Under the pieces are notes generated by a model, which had not been told where the DNA came from, made no database searches, and was given only the letters and a program-made list of their open reading frames with translations. The position numbers and the translations under genes were made by a program. From Myrmaecium sp. VS I D KN 1 (Eukaryota; Ascomycota; Dothideomycetes; Valsariales; Valsariaceae): a stretch of 64,000 bases of DNA. Positions within the stretch are counted from its first letter, which is position 1; each line of letters starts with the position of its first letter. This document shows positions 1 to 11,811 of this stretch, piece after piece. The stretch spans positions 282,871-346,870 of the forward strand of contig JADQAV010000010.1 of assembly GCA_019775845.1 (NCBI GenBank). Reading direction: 5' to 3'.

Positions 1-1780
1 CCATCGGCAACGTCAAAATCATCCAATCTGGCTACCCCATCCCCCTCCGCCAACTCCAACCACCGCCGACGGCGCTCTTCCGCTGCGAAGCAACCGCCCC
101 CGAGCCTCAACCTACAACCGACCGGAGAGGGCAGCACCACGACAGGGAGTACATCAGGCCTCGCGCCGGGAAGCTTCAGTGCTCTCCCGACGATACCAGG
201 CACCCCGGCGAACTTCGGCATGTCGCTGTCTCGGTCCCCGTCGCCGCAGCGCGGCGGTGGATGGTCGAGTCCCGGCCTGACCACGCCGTTCAACAGCACC
301 AGCCGGGCGACGAGTCCGTTCAGGAGGGATGCCAATGGCTCCGCCAACAATGTGACGTGGGCGTCGGCACAGGCGCGGAGCGCGGAGGTGAAGGGCTACT
401 CCTCGCATTCCTCGAAAGGACTGGGTTTCTGGCGCCACATGCGCAAATACTCCGGCCTGCCTCTCTTCGACAGCAGCGCCGAGCAGGAGAAGTACGGTCG
501 GACCCGCTGGTCGCTGGACAACCGGGGCAAGATTGGCCGTGTGCTCGCACGCATTGGACGACTGATATGGCGGATGAGACTACGATTCGCACTGGTGTTG
601 GGCTTTCTTTTGTGCTGGCTACTCTTCTACGTCACCCGTAAGTTCGCAGCCTTCGGGCAATTTCCCAGGGCAATGTCAATGGGTCTCTAATTACTCTCCG
701 CAGCCCTACATCGAGTTTACCGCAGAACTTCTTGGCTTGGAGGCGGCAGCAAATTTGTTATCATATTAGCCGCCAACCAAGGCGGCGGTGTCATGGAGTG
801 GAAAGGACCGAGAGAGTGGGCGATCGAGAGGTACAGCGTCAGCAACAAGAAGGAGTACGCGAAGAAATGGGGCTACCACTTGGAGATTGTGGATATGAGC
901 ACCAAGAAGAGATATGCGCACGAGTGGAGAGAGAGCTGGGAGAAGGTCGACACGATTCGCAACACCATGCGCAAGTACCCCCACGCCGAATGGTAAGTTT
1001 TCTCCCTCCCATCCACCCCTCCTTTCCCCGCAATTGGTGCGCACCCGGCCATCCCCGAACGCTCCGGACGCTGACACGTCGCGCAACAGGTTCTGGTGGT
1101 TGGACCTCAACACCTACATCATGGAACCGTCGTACTCGCTGCAGTCGCACATCTTCAACCAGCTCGGCAAGAACACCTACCGGGACATCAACCACTACAA
1201 CCCGCTCAACATCACGCACCCGCCCACGGCGCCGTACCTGGACCCGGAGACGCGGTCGGCGGTCGGGGACGGGAAGGCGTCGTCGATCAACATCATCGTG
1301 CCGCAGGACTGCGGCGGCTTCAACCTGGGCTCGTTCTTCACGCGGCGGAGCGCGTGGACGGACCGGGTGCTCGACATCTGGTGGGACCCGGTCGGTTACG
1401 AGCAGAAGCACATGGAGTGGGAGCACAAGGAGCAGGACGCGTTCGAGCACATGTACGCGCACCAGCCGTGGATCCGCCCGCACACGGCCTTCATCGCCCA
1501 GCGCAAGATCAACAGCTTCCCCCTCGCCGCCTGCGGCGAGCACGGCCCGGACGCGCACATCCACTACGACGAGCGCGACCGTGACTTCCTCGTCAACATG
1601 GCTGGCTGCGAGTGGGGCCGCGATTGCTGGGGCGAGATGTATAATTATCGCCAGATTAGCAATCGGCTCAACCGCAACCCGTGGGAGAAGTTTAAGGATT
1701 TCGTGGGGGACTCGGCGAAGGCGGTTTGGAAGGTGGTGAAGGGCGGTGATGGGGAGAAGAAGGAGGGGGATGGGAAGTAG
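1..1780 (+). CDS. mnn10: Alpha-1,6-mannosyltransferase, GT34 family (MNN10-like), 5'-truncated by window edge
   Basis: Golgi type II glycosyltransferase of the MNN10/MNN11 family, part of the M-Pol II complex that extends the alpha-1,6 mannan backbone of N-glycans. Three exons are visible: <1-637, 704-992 and 1090-1780. The reading frame is open from base 1, so the true start probably lies outside the window; the first in-frame ATG inside is at 220. A Ser/Pro-rich cytosolic tail is followed by one transmembrane segment (nt 577-636). The lumenal catalytic part has the family signatures AANQGGGVMEWK, WFWWLDLNTYIM (DxD-like site, here DLN), QDCGGFNLGSFF, EQKHMEWEHKEQDA and NMAGCEWGRDCW. GTAAGT donors at 638 and 993 and CAG acceptors ending at 703 and 1089 preserve the frame. 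MNN10 and MNN11 paralogues cannot be separated with certainty by eye. Confidence 0.9.
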
Positions 1781-3818
1781 GGTGTGATTGATTGGAGGGG
1801 AGATTCTTCTCTTCTCTTTTGTTGGGTTTCGCCTTTCCTTCTCTTTCTTTTTTCTTTTTCTTTTCCCCGTCTTGTTGTTTCTTTTCGATTTTCTTGGTGG
1901 GGTTCCCCGGATCTCCCTCTTCCCCTCTCTCTCTTCATGTGGGATAGCGTGTGTGGGAGTGAGTGTGTGATCGGAAGAGAGAGGGAGAGAAGAGGGGAGT
2001 CATGACGGGTGGTAACATGAGTGAGTGAGGAAGGAAAGAAGGAAGCGGGATGGCTTTTTTTTTTCCTTCTTTATTTCTGTCTTGAATCGGTGAAGTGAGG
2101 AGGGATCCTTCTTATCGCCATTGGTGTACGATGATTGAAGTCTGGACAGGAAGGAGAATCATGTTTTTTTTTTACTTTATGTTTCATCTTCTTTTTCTTC
2201 CTTCCCCCTCTTTCTTTCTTCTTGCTTCTTTCTTTGAATAGCCCATGATCTTCTTTTTTCCTTCTCTTCTTTTTGGGTGAGGGAAGGGGTGAGTGTAAGT
2301 GTGCCTTGTGTGCCTGTGTGCCTTGTGTGCCTGTGTGCCTTGTGTGCCTGTGTGTGTGTTTGTCTGGTGTGTGTTGGGGATTCGATTTGGATTTGTTTAC
2401 TTGTTTACGTATGTCTCTTTTTTTTTTCATTCCGTTTTATTTCGCTTTGGTGCTTTCTTTCTTTTGTTTCACCTTTTCCTTCTCTCTTCTCGGGGAGGTT
2501 CATGGGTAGGACTAGGAGGGAGAGACAGGGGAGAGGATGGGTGAAAGGTTCTCGTGATACTTTGTATCCTCGTTGCGTTTTGCGCCTTGAGACTTAAGGA
2601 TAGCGAAGGGATGTGGGAGAGAGAGAGAGTAAGGAGGTGTTAATCAAGAATTTCTGATATTTTTTTGATCCCTTTTCTTTGGTTTAGTCGGGATTTGGAT
2701 GACCTGTGTATATATATAAGTATGTATGCATATACGTATGTATACTACTAGTATACATTATAAAACAAGCAGATATATTATTAGCTGGCAGGCTCAGCTG
2801 AGCTCCCTTTCTCTAACACAAGTTCATGTCCTACAGGGGGGTAGGTGAGGATGAAACACAGGTTGAAAGGGATGAAGGTGTTGCAGATGCAGATGCAGGT
2901 GATGGGGCCACGGGTACCTATCTTATCGCTCATGCGCGGCCCCAATCGACGCCATCTGCGCCATCTGCGCCATCTGCGGGCCCATGTGCCCCATGCCCTT
3001 CGCTCCGCTTTGGGGACAGATGGTGATGTGGAATAGATATACTTTGTACTTTTTGCTTTGCTGTCATGTTTGAGTAAGTACTTTGGAGTAAGAAGGTTAG
3101 GGGGTGCATCTCTTTGATGGTTTCAGTATTTATGTATCTGGCGATGTTTAGAGGGATATTTATGGTGGAGTGAGAGAGTGAGGGAGAGACAGGAGAGAAA
3201 CACAGGCGGTTTCCTTGAGGTCATCCCGGTTTGGCTATGTACCATCCTATACCTCCTTGTACTTACCCGGTATACAGGATGAGGTGACGCTCACACCTGC
3301 TGCCTCCCCTCTCTTGTCTCTCTTCTCTCTTTCTTTCTTCCTCTCTCGCCATCATCAGCTGGTTTTTCTTTCCATTAAAACGACATCGGCACCTCCCGAC
3401 CTCCCCTCTCTCACACTCCCTGGCCCTCCCTGCCGTGCCGATCCCCTTTTATTGGTGGGCGTGACCATTAACTACCACCTCCATCACCACTTACCTTAGT
3501 CCTTTACCTTCCCTATCATCCCCCTCCCTCCCCTCCTCAAAGCCGCACTAAGACATCCATACCGGCCGTGGTACAAGGGACAGTAGTTACTGGATACTGA
3601 GATACCTACTTTACTGTATCGACGTACATAGTACCAGACTGCCCTCCCTCCCTTTCCCTCTCCCTCTCCCTCCCTCAACTCCTCCCTTTTTGCTCTCCTT
3701 CCGCCAACTCCTCCCTCCCTCCCTTCCTCCACCGCATCCGTCATCTTCCTTCCTTCCAACCTCCCCATCCCCCCTTTCCGGCGTCCGTCTTGCGCTGCTG
3801 CTGCTGCCATCCATCGCC
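1781..3818. other. Intergenic region, low complexity
   Basis: This holds the 3' flank of the mannosyltransferase gene and the promoter of the next gene. It contains a 17-bp tandem repeat (2302-2356), a T-rich stretch 2160-2240, an AT-rich block 2705-2780 with a 7-bp-arm hairpin GTATACT/AGTATAC, and three to four copies of GCCATCTGC near 2950-2979. From about 3640 to 3790 the + strand is almost pure pyrimidine, a common fungal core-promoter feature. I see no supported gene. Confidence 0.7.
2302..2356. repeat. 17-bp minisatellite, three units
   Basis: The unit TGCCTTGTGTGCCTGTG is repeated three times in direct orientation and runs into a short GT stretch. It lies in the 3' flank of the mannosyltransferase gene. 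Confidence 0.85.
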
Positions 3819-5357
3819 ATGCAAGCGCCGCCGACCCAGAACCAGCCTCGACGGGTGCGGGGTACCTTGAGGGTTCACCCGACTACTGCTACTACAACTA
3901 CGACTAGTACCCAACACAACACCGACACCTCCACGCGTTCGCAGCAAATGCCTATCCCCACCGGTTATCGCGCTGCAGCCGACGGTATGTCCGAGTCCCT
4001 CTCGTACCCGAACACGATTGGTCTTCATGTTTTCGCTCCTGTGTTGCTCTCCAACCGTGCTCCGCGCTCTCCTCCCGCCGACCTGCCCCTTGGTCATGAC
4101 GGCATCCATCGACGACGTGCTGATACTTGCATCACCGCAGACTCCTGGGTCGAGGTCTCCTCCCAGCCTTCCTCTTCCTCCCTCTCCTCGGCCACCGATG
4201 AGATCATCACCACCGGCCTCCACGTCCGCCACGACTCCAACGCTTACCGACGTCGGCGTCGTCGAACGAGCGGCGGCCTGGAGCTCGGCCGGGCACCGCG
4301 TCCGTCGAGCATCGGCGGCGGAGGGAGCAGCCAGGATGAATACGACGAGAGCGAGAGCGAGCCTGACCGGGTCATGACGTCCTCCAACGAGGGCTTCCAT
4401 CCGTCCCCTCTCCAGCACGAGTTGCGTCGGTCCAACAGCATCCACTTCTACTCCTCCGCCTCATCCGACAACGGCGGGGACGACGAGGAGAGCGACGACG
4501 AGAACACCGCGGTGAACGACCCGCGTGGGACCGAACCGTGCTTCACGCCGCAGCCCACCGCCTTCTCGCATCCGCCGCTCTCCCAGCACCCCCAAAGCGC
4601 CCGCCAGACCTCCGCACGCGACTACTTCTCATCCCAGCGGCCCGCCATGCGTTCCTCCACCCACCGCCACTCCTACCCGACCCGCACCAGCCAGCAACAC
4701 TCCCCCTACAACGTCATGTCCCCCTCCCACCAAGCCGACCACGACGCCGCCCTCCGCGCCTCGCTTTCCACCCTCCTCTCCTGCGCGGCCGCCGCCCGAG
4801 GCCTTCCTCGCTCCTCCAAATCCACCAACACCCATCACCACCCCACGGTCAACCAATCCTCCCGCATCGACCCGTCCTCCCTCCGCATGGTCCCCGAATC
4901 CGTCGCCATGGGCACCACTCCCGGCGCCTCCAGCGCCTCCGCCCCCCGTACCTCCTCCTCTCCTTCTTCCTCTCCACCACTCCAGCCGCCGACCAAATCC
5001 AAACGCCCCGCCACGCGCGCCTCCTCCAAGGAACGCTCGGCGGCGGCGGCTGGGGCCAAGAAAGCCCGACGGACCGCGTCGTCGTCGTCGACAACGACGA
5101 CCGTCTTAGGCATCGATGAGATCTCGCCCACGCTGCTCACGTGGGCCATCAGCGCGGGCGTGGTCGTGCTCGTCGGCGCGTTGAGCTTTTCGGCGGGGTA
5201 CATGGTGGGGAAGGAGAGTGGACGGATGGAGGGGGTGGGCGTGACGGCTGCTGCGACGGGGGAGTGTGGGAGGGAGGTTGTGGGTGGTGGCTCGAGGGTG
5301 GGTGGTGGGGCGGGGTTGAAGCGCTTGCGGTGGAGTGCGGCGGGGGGTGGGCGGTAG
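3819..5357 (+). CDS. Conserved fungal protein with a C-terminal membrane anchor, function unknown
   Basis: Two exons are proposed, 3819-3984 and 4141-5357, giving 460 aa. The ATG at 3819 is the first after the pyrimidine tract. The intron 3985-4140 (GTATGT...CCGCAG) is 156 nt, a multiple of three without a stop, so an unspliced frame also stays open. Splicing gives the junction AADDSWVEVSSQPSSSS, which reads better than the intron translation and resembles mould proteins I recall with a DSWVEVSSQPSS motif; that is memory, not a search. Most of the protein is Ser/Pro/Arg-rich and looks disordered, with acidic patches. A conserved-looking block AALRASLSTLLSCAAAARG lies in the middle. One transmembrane segment (about nt 5128-5195, WAISAGVVVLVGALSFSAGY) near the C-terminus suggests a tail-anchored or single-pass protein. 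Codon use shifts from C-ending to G-ending in the last 200 nt. Confidence 0.75.
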   Translation: MQAPPTQNQPRRVRGTLRVHPTTATTTTTSTQHNTDTSTRSQQMPIPTGYRAAADGMSESLSYPNTIGLHVFAPVLLSNRAPRSPPADLPLGHDGIHRRRADTCITADSWVEVSSQPSSSSLSSATDEIITTGLHVRHDSNAYRRRRRRTSGGLELGRAPRPSSIGGGGSSQDEYDESESEPDRVMTSSNEGFHPSPLQHELRRSNSIHFYSSASSDNGGDDEESDDENTAVNDPRGTEPCFTPQPTAFSHPPLSQHPQSARQTSARDYFSSQRPAMRSSTHRHSYPTRTSQQHSPYNVMSPSHQADHDAALRASLSTLLSCAAAARGLPRSSKSTNTHHHPTVNQSSRIDPSSLRMVPESVAMGTTPGASSASAPRTSSSPSSSPPLQPPTKSKRPATRASSKERSAAAAGAKKARRTASSSSTTTTVLGIDEISPTLLTWAISAGVVVLVGALSFSAGYMVGKESGRMEGVGVTAAATGECGREVVGGGSRVGGGAGLKRLRWSAAGGGR

Positions 5358-6897
5358 GTTTATTGGAGGCTTGGAGCGGTGGGGTTGATGTTGGGGGTGG
5401 TAGGGTGGTAGGGTGGGAGGTGGGAGGTGATGATGATGTGATGATTCTTCGCTGCTGCTCTCTCTTTTTCTTGTTCGTTCCTGGTGTTGATGGTTTTTTT
5501 GGTGTTATGCGTGTGGACGGCGTTGCGAATCTTGATCCGCGCATGCTTTTGGAGTACTACTTCTTGCTTTTCTTCTATAATCTTTCGGACGTCTTTCTGA
5601 TCTGAATCCTGGTCTCTTGCTCACTTGCTTACTTTCCTTTGCCCGACACGCGCGGATGGTGATCACTTTGCGAAGGGAGGGAGGGAGGGAGGGAGGGAGG
5701 GATGGAGAGAGGGAGCTTGAGGTATTCGGCTGTCATGTCATGTCTTGTCATGTCACTCTACACTACACTTGAGTTGGGGGGAAGAGGCTATTGCGCGGGC
5801 GTATATTGGATGAATGGGATGAGAGCTCGATATATGCCATCTTTTCACTACTCCTTAAATCTCCCTTTTGGGAGGTGCGTACGTGCCCTCTTTCTTTTCA
5901 GGGTTACAGAACGAGCAATGACTCTCTCCTTCCTCCTTCTTCGTTGAGGACCGGGGAAGGGAGGGCGGAGTCTGGGCGTTTTTTTTTTCTTTCTTTTCCT
6001 TTGGCTGATTGCTTGCTACTTTGCTACCTATGGTTGCTGCTGCTGATATGCCATCTGCTTCGTTTTCGCTTGATGAACAGAATTCTACTCTACACTTATT
6101 TCTTCATATCGGTATCCTAGTTTACATTACGTGTTTGCTTTTTTCTCTCTTTTGTTACGGGAGGTAGGTAGGTAGGTAGGGAGGGAGGGAGGGAGGGAGG
6201 GAGTGGCACAAGACGAAAGAATCAGCGATGGATAACAGTGGATCGTTCGAGGTGAAGAAGAGTACTAAAGTGAGCTGAGGTTCTGTCCTTCAGTCGCTTC
6301 CCCCGGGGTATCTCATTGGATGTTTATATGTACGTCTGTCTGTATGATGGTATGATGTCGATCGAATATCCCAAAGAAAAGAAAAGCGAGATATTAAGTC
6401 CCAATCCTTCCCTCCGTCCCGACCGAAGAAAGCGCATAACTGGCGGTGATTCGAAGATGAAAGAAGAGGAGATGATGAGGAAGGTGATAAGATGGAAGAG
6501 GAGAGGTGGATGCTTGCGGGACAAGGAAGAGTCCGAGTATGGGAACGGACGGAGGGAGGGATGAGAAAGGCAGATGAACAGGAGGAAAGGAAAAGGACAG
6601 GAGGAAATAGGAAAACACAAAAGAAAAAGAAAAGACAAAAAACCGGAACGTGACCGAACGCCTTTTGCTGCGGATTAGAATGCCGACACCACTCTTACAC
6701 TCTCTCCCGCGCTCCGCTCTAAAACGCCAAGAGGAAAATAAAAGAAGCACTCCCATCTGTGCTAATATGATCGAAAGGGAATATGGCGGAAGTATGGTTA
6801 GTAAAAAGCACACACAGAGAGTACAAAGGAAAGTCGGCGAGTGGATGACGGGATGACAAGGTGACAAGGTAACATGAAGAACTCGCAAGGCTGCCGA
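5358..6897. other. Intergenic region between convergent genes
   Basis: This is 1.5 kb between the 3' ends of two convergent genes. It holds GGGA-type microsatellites (about 5673-5702 and 6160-6204, the second starting as GGTA repeats) and purine-rich sequence from 6440 to 6640. Short open frames are present but none has recognisable protein character. Confidence 0.7.
6160..6204. repeat. Microsatellite (GGTA)n/(GGGA)n
   Basis: Tetranucleotide repeat that changes from GGTA to GGGA units; a similar GGGA run lies at about 5673-5702. Both are in a convergent intergenic region. Confidence 0.85.
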
Positions 6898-8933
6898 TCA
6901 TATAGAGGTGATCCGACCAGCCGGGTTGCGTTTAGGCCGCAGATGGATAACAGACTGCAGCTCCTTCAGCATGTCATCCGTGACCTCGCGCTGCTCCCTG
7001 GCGGCCTGCTGCCGAACGCGGTCTTCCGCGATCTTCAACACGCGCTCCTCGCGCGACAGCGGGGCGCGCTGGCGCGGGAGGGCGATCGCCTCGAAGACCT
7101 CCTCGTCAGAGCTGTGACCGCTCAGCGCATCGGAGGCGTACCCGGCGGCGCCGGTGAGCGCGCGCAGGGCGTCGGACGGGCCGCCGCCGCCTTCATCGAC
7201 CGCCGTCAGCCCGCCCAGGCTCGGCACGGGCGATCGCAGCCCCGTCGACGAGGAGGCCTGCGACACCCGGCGCTCCTGCCGGTCGATGTTGAGCGCCAGG
7301 GCCGCCTTGCCGGACTCCCACGCTTGCACGAGGCCGCGGAGGTCCGCGCCGATGGACTCGTACTGCGCCATCAGGCTGGCGCCGAGCTCCGAGACGTCTT
7401 CGGAGTCTTCGAGGCTGCGGTTCGATTCTTCTCGGAGGATCTGCATTTTGGCTTGGAGGCCGCGGATGCCTTGGGAGAGGGACGAGATTTTCCGGATTTG
7501 CGCCCGCAACCGCTCGCGGGCTGGGGTGTTGAGGTTCCCTCGCAGTGGCGACGCAGGTACCGTGAATTCTGATAGAGGTTAGAAAAGTAACAGTTGGAGA
7601 CTTGCTTGAGGCACTCACGCTCTTCCTCGCTCAATATGCTGTTGATCTTCTCGCTCCATCGTCCGGTCATCGAAGCGAGTTGCTCCATTGCTTCAACAGC
7701 GATGCGCCACCGAACGTAATCGGACTTGCCTCCATCAGCCTCGAGAGCGAGCAAGGAGCAGAGAAACACCCGTCGGAGAGTGCTGAGTCGGAATTGTAGG
7801 ATGCGAAGAGCTCTCAAGCTCTCAGGGTCCTCGAACTCGTCTTCTGCCCAACCGCGAGCGGCCTCTTGGACATCCGGATTGCTGACATCATAGATGTCAA
7901 GGTACTTCTCAAGATCATTTTCATCGACGAGCTGGCGGAGTGCAGACACCTTTTCCGCAAATGGTGGAAGAAGCGCAGAAAGAGCCCCTTTCAACATCCG
8001 CCGCAGCCTTGCGCAACGTCTGGCCTGCCCTCGGTCCTCCAGTCGCGAAATAGGAGGGAGTGGGCTGCTTCTGTGCATATGTTAGTGGTTGTCATCTGCG
8101 CACTCAGAAGAAATGAATTACAGTCGGTAGCCGCGAGAGACCAGCTCCACCTCTTGAATCAGTGTGAGGGCCGCGGTAGACGAAGCGTCGAACGCTTGCA
8201 GATTCGTCGAAAGTGTCGAAGCAGTATTGACCGCTTCCTGGCGAAGAAACTGAAGCCACTGCCGTCGAATGTAGGCGTAAGACATGATCGCGATCAGGGA
8301 AACCGCACCGAGGGTGACCATGATCCGGCCTCGCTTGAACCCAATCTGAGCGCCGCCACGAGACCAGTGCAATAGCCAAACCACCGAGAATGCGGCAAAC
8401 CCGGTGACCGCAGCTCCCACCCAGCTAATGGACGCCACTTTGAACTCTGCAATGTGCGACGCGCCCTCCACGCCGGTCGGACCACCAGGAACCCGCAACG
8501 TCTTCGGGCCCGTATACTCGCTCAGCAGCTGCGAGGCGATGATGACGTAACGGAAGTGTTCGAGGAAGCGCTCGTTGTCTGCTTGGGCGAGGCCGGTGGA
8601 CTTCACCATGCGGGAGCATGCTTGCTGTAACCTCCCGACGGGGTCGCGGTTCGAGATCGGGATTTGCAGCGGCCGTGGCAGTTTATCTCGGATTCTGGCC
8701 TGCAATGTGGAAGGTCCGCGGGGAGCGAAGGAGGGTACGATGGGTGAGGACGGATCCGATGTCTCTTGCTCGGAGGACGGATCTACCTTGCCTTCACCTG
8801 GATTCCCGGTTAGCTGTGAACTATGCGAGCGGCGCATCCTTGAGCGCATCGAGGGGGCAGGGGTGGAAGCTTAGAACGACATACCTTCGAGATAAGCCGC
8901 CAAAGGGGAGTCTTCGTAGATGATGTTCTCCAT
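6898..8933 (-). CDS. Vezatin-domain (Inp2-like) membrane protein, possible myosin adaptor
   Basis: Four exons on the minus strand: 8933-8885, 8797-8122, 8070-7619 and 7568-6898, giving 615 aa. The first exon encodes MENIIYEDSPLAAYLEG; its donor GTATGT at 8884 and all later junctions keep phase. Two close transmembrane segments lie near residues 140-162 and 175-194 (WVGAAVTGFAAFSVVWLL and TLGAVSLIAIMSYAYI). A long helical region follows, with a probable coiled coil (around residues 390-460) and a charged Arg/Glu-rich C-terminus. This arrangement fits the fungal vezatin family, which includes yeast Inp2, the peroxisomal receptor for a class V myosin. The assignment rests on overall architecture and recalled N-terminal similarity, so peroxisome location is inference. 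A different two-pass membrane protein is possible. Confidence 0.75.
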
Positions 8934-10366
8934 TATGCTCTCATGACCTGGTTCGGAGTCGCGTGCACAATGCTTGTTCACGGGTCCGGGTGTTGGGGCG
9001 GCAGGTCGGCAGGTCGGCTGGCTAGGGCGTCATCGCATCGCTTGGGGCGGAGGGCGACAGGGAGTGAGGGCGAAAGAGTGCAAGGAAGTGGACGAGAATG
9101 AGGAAGAGGAGAAGAGGTGAGGTGCTGGTGTGGGCGCTCCGATCCCCAGGGGAAGAGGTAGGCAGTGCTTCGGCGGTTCGTGTTTCGAGGGCCGCCGACG
9201 GGCTCAGCAGTCGGTCGGGTGCTTCGGTGGTACGGGTGACGGGGACGGTTGACGTGCGACAGGGGAAAGTGGGTGAGTCGGCTGGCTGGCTCAGGGCAAG
9301 GAGGTGCACGGCAGCCCGCCAACCGCCGCTGGGGTGCCGCGTTCCCGCATACTTGGCGTGCCCGTTAGGAGCAGACGTCCACTCATTTCCGGGGCCAAGT
9401 GTTCTTTGGTTGGATTATGTCACTTCGCTGGCCTTGCTTCACTTTTCCATCTGCGACGACTCCGTGACTAATGTTCTTTGGTCCTTTCCTTCAGCCTTCA
9501 TTACAAAGCGTAGATCGTTCTCGTTGCGACTCGTCATCACTATTCACTCTTCAAGCTGCTCAACGCTGCGCAACGAGATATACAGTATTTCGACTGTATA
9601 TCTGCCTGGGCCTCACGCATTGCGTGCTCTATCGATGCGCCTTTAAGACTACACCCGTTCTTCATGCTTTCCGACTACCTCCGTAACATCCGTCGGGTGC
9701 CGCTGACAGCGATCTATTTTCTTCTGCCTGCCCGTCACGATGCTACCTAAACCAGCAAAGGGCAAATCTGCAGCCTCCCTTGACCAGGCTTTTTTCTCTA
9801 TAGCGACGTCGGAGGTTACGTAGACCGTGTAAGACCGGTCTCTCCGACATGGAGAGCGCGGCCAGACCTCCCACACCTATCAGAACTACGATCGCATTAG
9901 AGGCAGTTCTTCGAGTCATACTTTTGAGGCTATGTCAACTAATCTAATTCTCGAGCTAGTTTGGACTGCGCTGGCCAGTTGGACGGTTGGCCTTCGATCC
10001 TACGGTAGGATACCTCTCAAGGCAGCCTTGATTCTAGAAAACTCGTCATATCCGTTCACTTTCTCCGCGTGGCCACTCGTGAGGCACCTTGGAAGGGAAG
10101 AGTATTTGCATTTGCGGAAGGAGTCCTTCTCCGGTGAATCTAGCTGCATCATACAGTCAACGGGTGTTCGGTTCCCTCTCCATCATCCGTTCGGCCCTTG
10201 TCTATACTCTTTTCCTTGGTCTATAAGAGTTTTATAGACCTCAATTCTCCTTCGCGCTGCTCTTCCACTCTCATCATATCACCCGTTTTCTTTAGTATAG
10301 TTAAGAACCTTACATATCACTCACCAAACCTGTGCATCTATCTTTTCTGACGTTCGAAATCGTACA
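8934..10366. other. Divergent intergenic region
   Basis: This region lies between the starts of two divergent genes. The part next to the vezatin-like gene (8934-9350) is GC-rich. The remainder is mixed, with a TATA-like element at 10222 before the gene starting at 10367. The open frame at 9932-10237 has no supporting signals. Confidence 0.65.
10222..10228 (+). promoter_or_regulatory. Possible TATA element
   Basis: TATAAGA about 140 bp before the ATG at 10367. It is a match to the motif only. Confidence 0.4.
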
Positions 10367-11248
10367 ATGACAGAGCGTATCGCCGCTTGTGAGAACATCA
10401 TCACTCAGACAGCTACTATGCTCGACACGTCTCCAAACGCATGGAGGTCGTTCCTGCTAGCGGTCCGAAGCGTAACCACATCGCTCGATTCCACCGACTT
10501 CATGAGCCGACCCCAGGAGCTGAATCGCCAGCTCCACTTCATCGACGTTTTGCAACGATTTGCCTTCGTCGAGAAGGATTTCGGGGCCGTGAACGATGTC
10601 GCGGACTGGTGTGTGAGACAGCTGCTTTCTCTCGAGCAGCGCCATCCCAATAATGCAGATATTCTTTACAGTAAGTATGTATCACCTTCAGAGCACGACG
10701 TCCTCTGAACAGGGCTAGGGATTGCCCATCACTGGAACTGCAAGGCACCACCCGCGCTCGCGAGGCTACCTGAGAACGATGGTTCCTGCGGATCCGGCAC
10801 CAGCGAGGGGCAGCAGGGCAAGAGCATATCGACAGAGTCCGACTCTCTACTAGACTCCGCAGCGTATGTAGAAGCACGGGGACTCCTGCTCCCAGCCGTG
10901 GACTACTACGCTCGGGCCGTGCAGGTGGCATGTTCGAGCGGCTCGTTGTCTGTCGCTCTTCTCGTTGAGGTATCCCTCCCACCAACTATTCTCTCATGGC
11001 GTTTCAGAATCTGATTCCTTGGACAGGCCGCCGAAGCAAATATCAGCCTTGGGACGGTGTCACATCCTCGCGTGAATGAGAGGTATTTCCGTCTTGCGAT
11101 TGAGTACCTACGAAGAGCCTCGGGTATCAGGGGCTGTGCATTGCCGGCTCATTTGCAGCAGTGAGTTCTTTGCCTCTGTTTCTAGTAAGAACACTCATGC
11201 CTGATGTCTTGGTACAGATATCTCGATGAATACGGACATCTGTGTTGA
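10367..11248 (+). CDS. Conserved fungal protein with helical repeat character, function unknown
   Basis: Four exons: 10367-10670, 10713-10969, 11027-11160 and 11218-11248, giving 241 aa. Every junction has a GT donor (GTAAGT, GTATCC, GTGAGT) and a CAG acceptor and keeps phase, which strongly supports a real gene even though no single frame is long. The protein looks all-helical. Recognisable segments are WCVRQLLSLEQRHPNN, RLGIAHHWNCK, YVEARGLLLPAVDYYARAV and NERYFRLAIEYLRRASGI, spaced like TPR-type helix pairs. I recall similar proteins scattered through moulds, some loosely labelled as related to meiotic SPO22/ZIP4, but nothing here proves that role. The last exon encodes only ten residues. 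Confidence 0.7.
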
Positions 11249-11811
11249 TTGCACCACCATGAGTCCGTACTAACGGCTTTGTACAATACGAGTCTTGCTC
11301 GTATGATTCCTCCATAGAATAGATGAATACTGCCGTTTCAGGAGCTAGCTAGATCAGCAAATCGCCCTGAACTGCAGCTAATATACAGATATATAACGAA
11401 TGTCTCCTCTCCGCCAGTTCTATCCACCAGCTTCCAAAATCCAATAGATCATCTTGGAAAATCGGCAGTGATTAAAAAGAAAAACTCTCAGCCTTGTAGG
11501 CCATGCATGGACGATCGGCTAGCCGAACGTCGAGCGGGCCGGTCTTTTCTCCGTCTGCCGAACGCCCCGGCGCCCCCCGGGCCTGCCCTGAAGACGGGAG
11601 GTCCGTGCACAACCACGGCATCTGGTCCATCTTTCTACCTAGACACTCACAGCTCCGACAGAAACGTCACCTCTCCTCCGTCAGTCACGCCCATTCCGCA
11701 AGCGGACGGAACCCTTTACGCATCCTACCATCCGACGCTGAAGCTCCGAGGCGGGAGTATATATAGGCAGGCAGGCAGGCAGCTAGCCAGTCAGTCAAAC
11801 AATCGCCCACC
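11249..11811. other. Intergenic region, emc6 promoter
   Basis: Just over 0.5 kb with a perfect TATA element near its end and four GGCA repeats (11766-11781) between that element and the emc6 ATG. No other feature is seen. Confidence 0.7.
11758..11766 (+). promoter_or_regulatory. TATA box of emc6
   Basis: TATATATAG lies 46-54 bp before the ATG at 11812, which implies a very short 5' leader. The GGCA repeat directly after it would be transcribed. Confidence 0.6.

Noticed and set aside
2826-3036. Short frames on both strands, including a Met-rich minus-strand reading (GHMGPQMAQMAQMAS)
   Set aside because: The pattern comes from the 9-bp repeat GCCATCTGC; there is no start, splice partner or domain upstream.
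9932-10237. 101-codon open frame upstream of the gene at 10367
   Set aside because: It lies in the promoter region, overlaps the TATA-like element and has no recognisable protein features.
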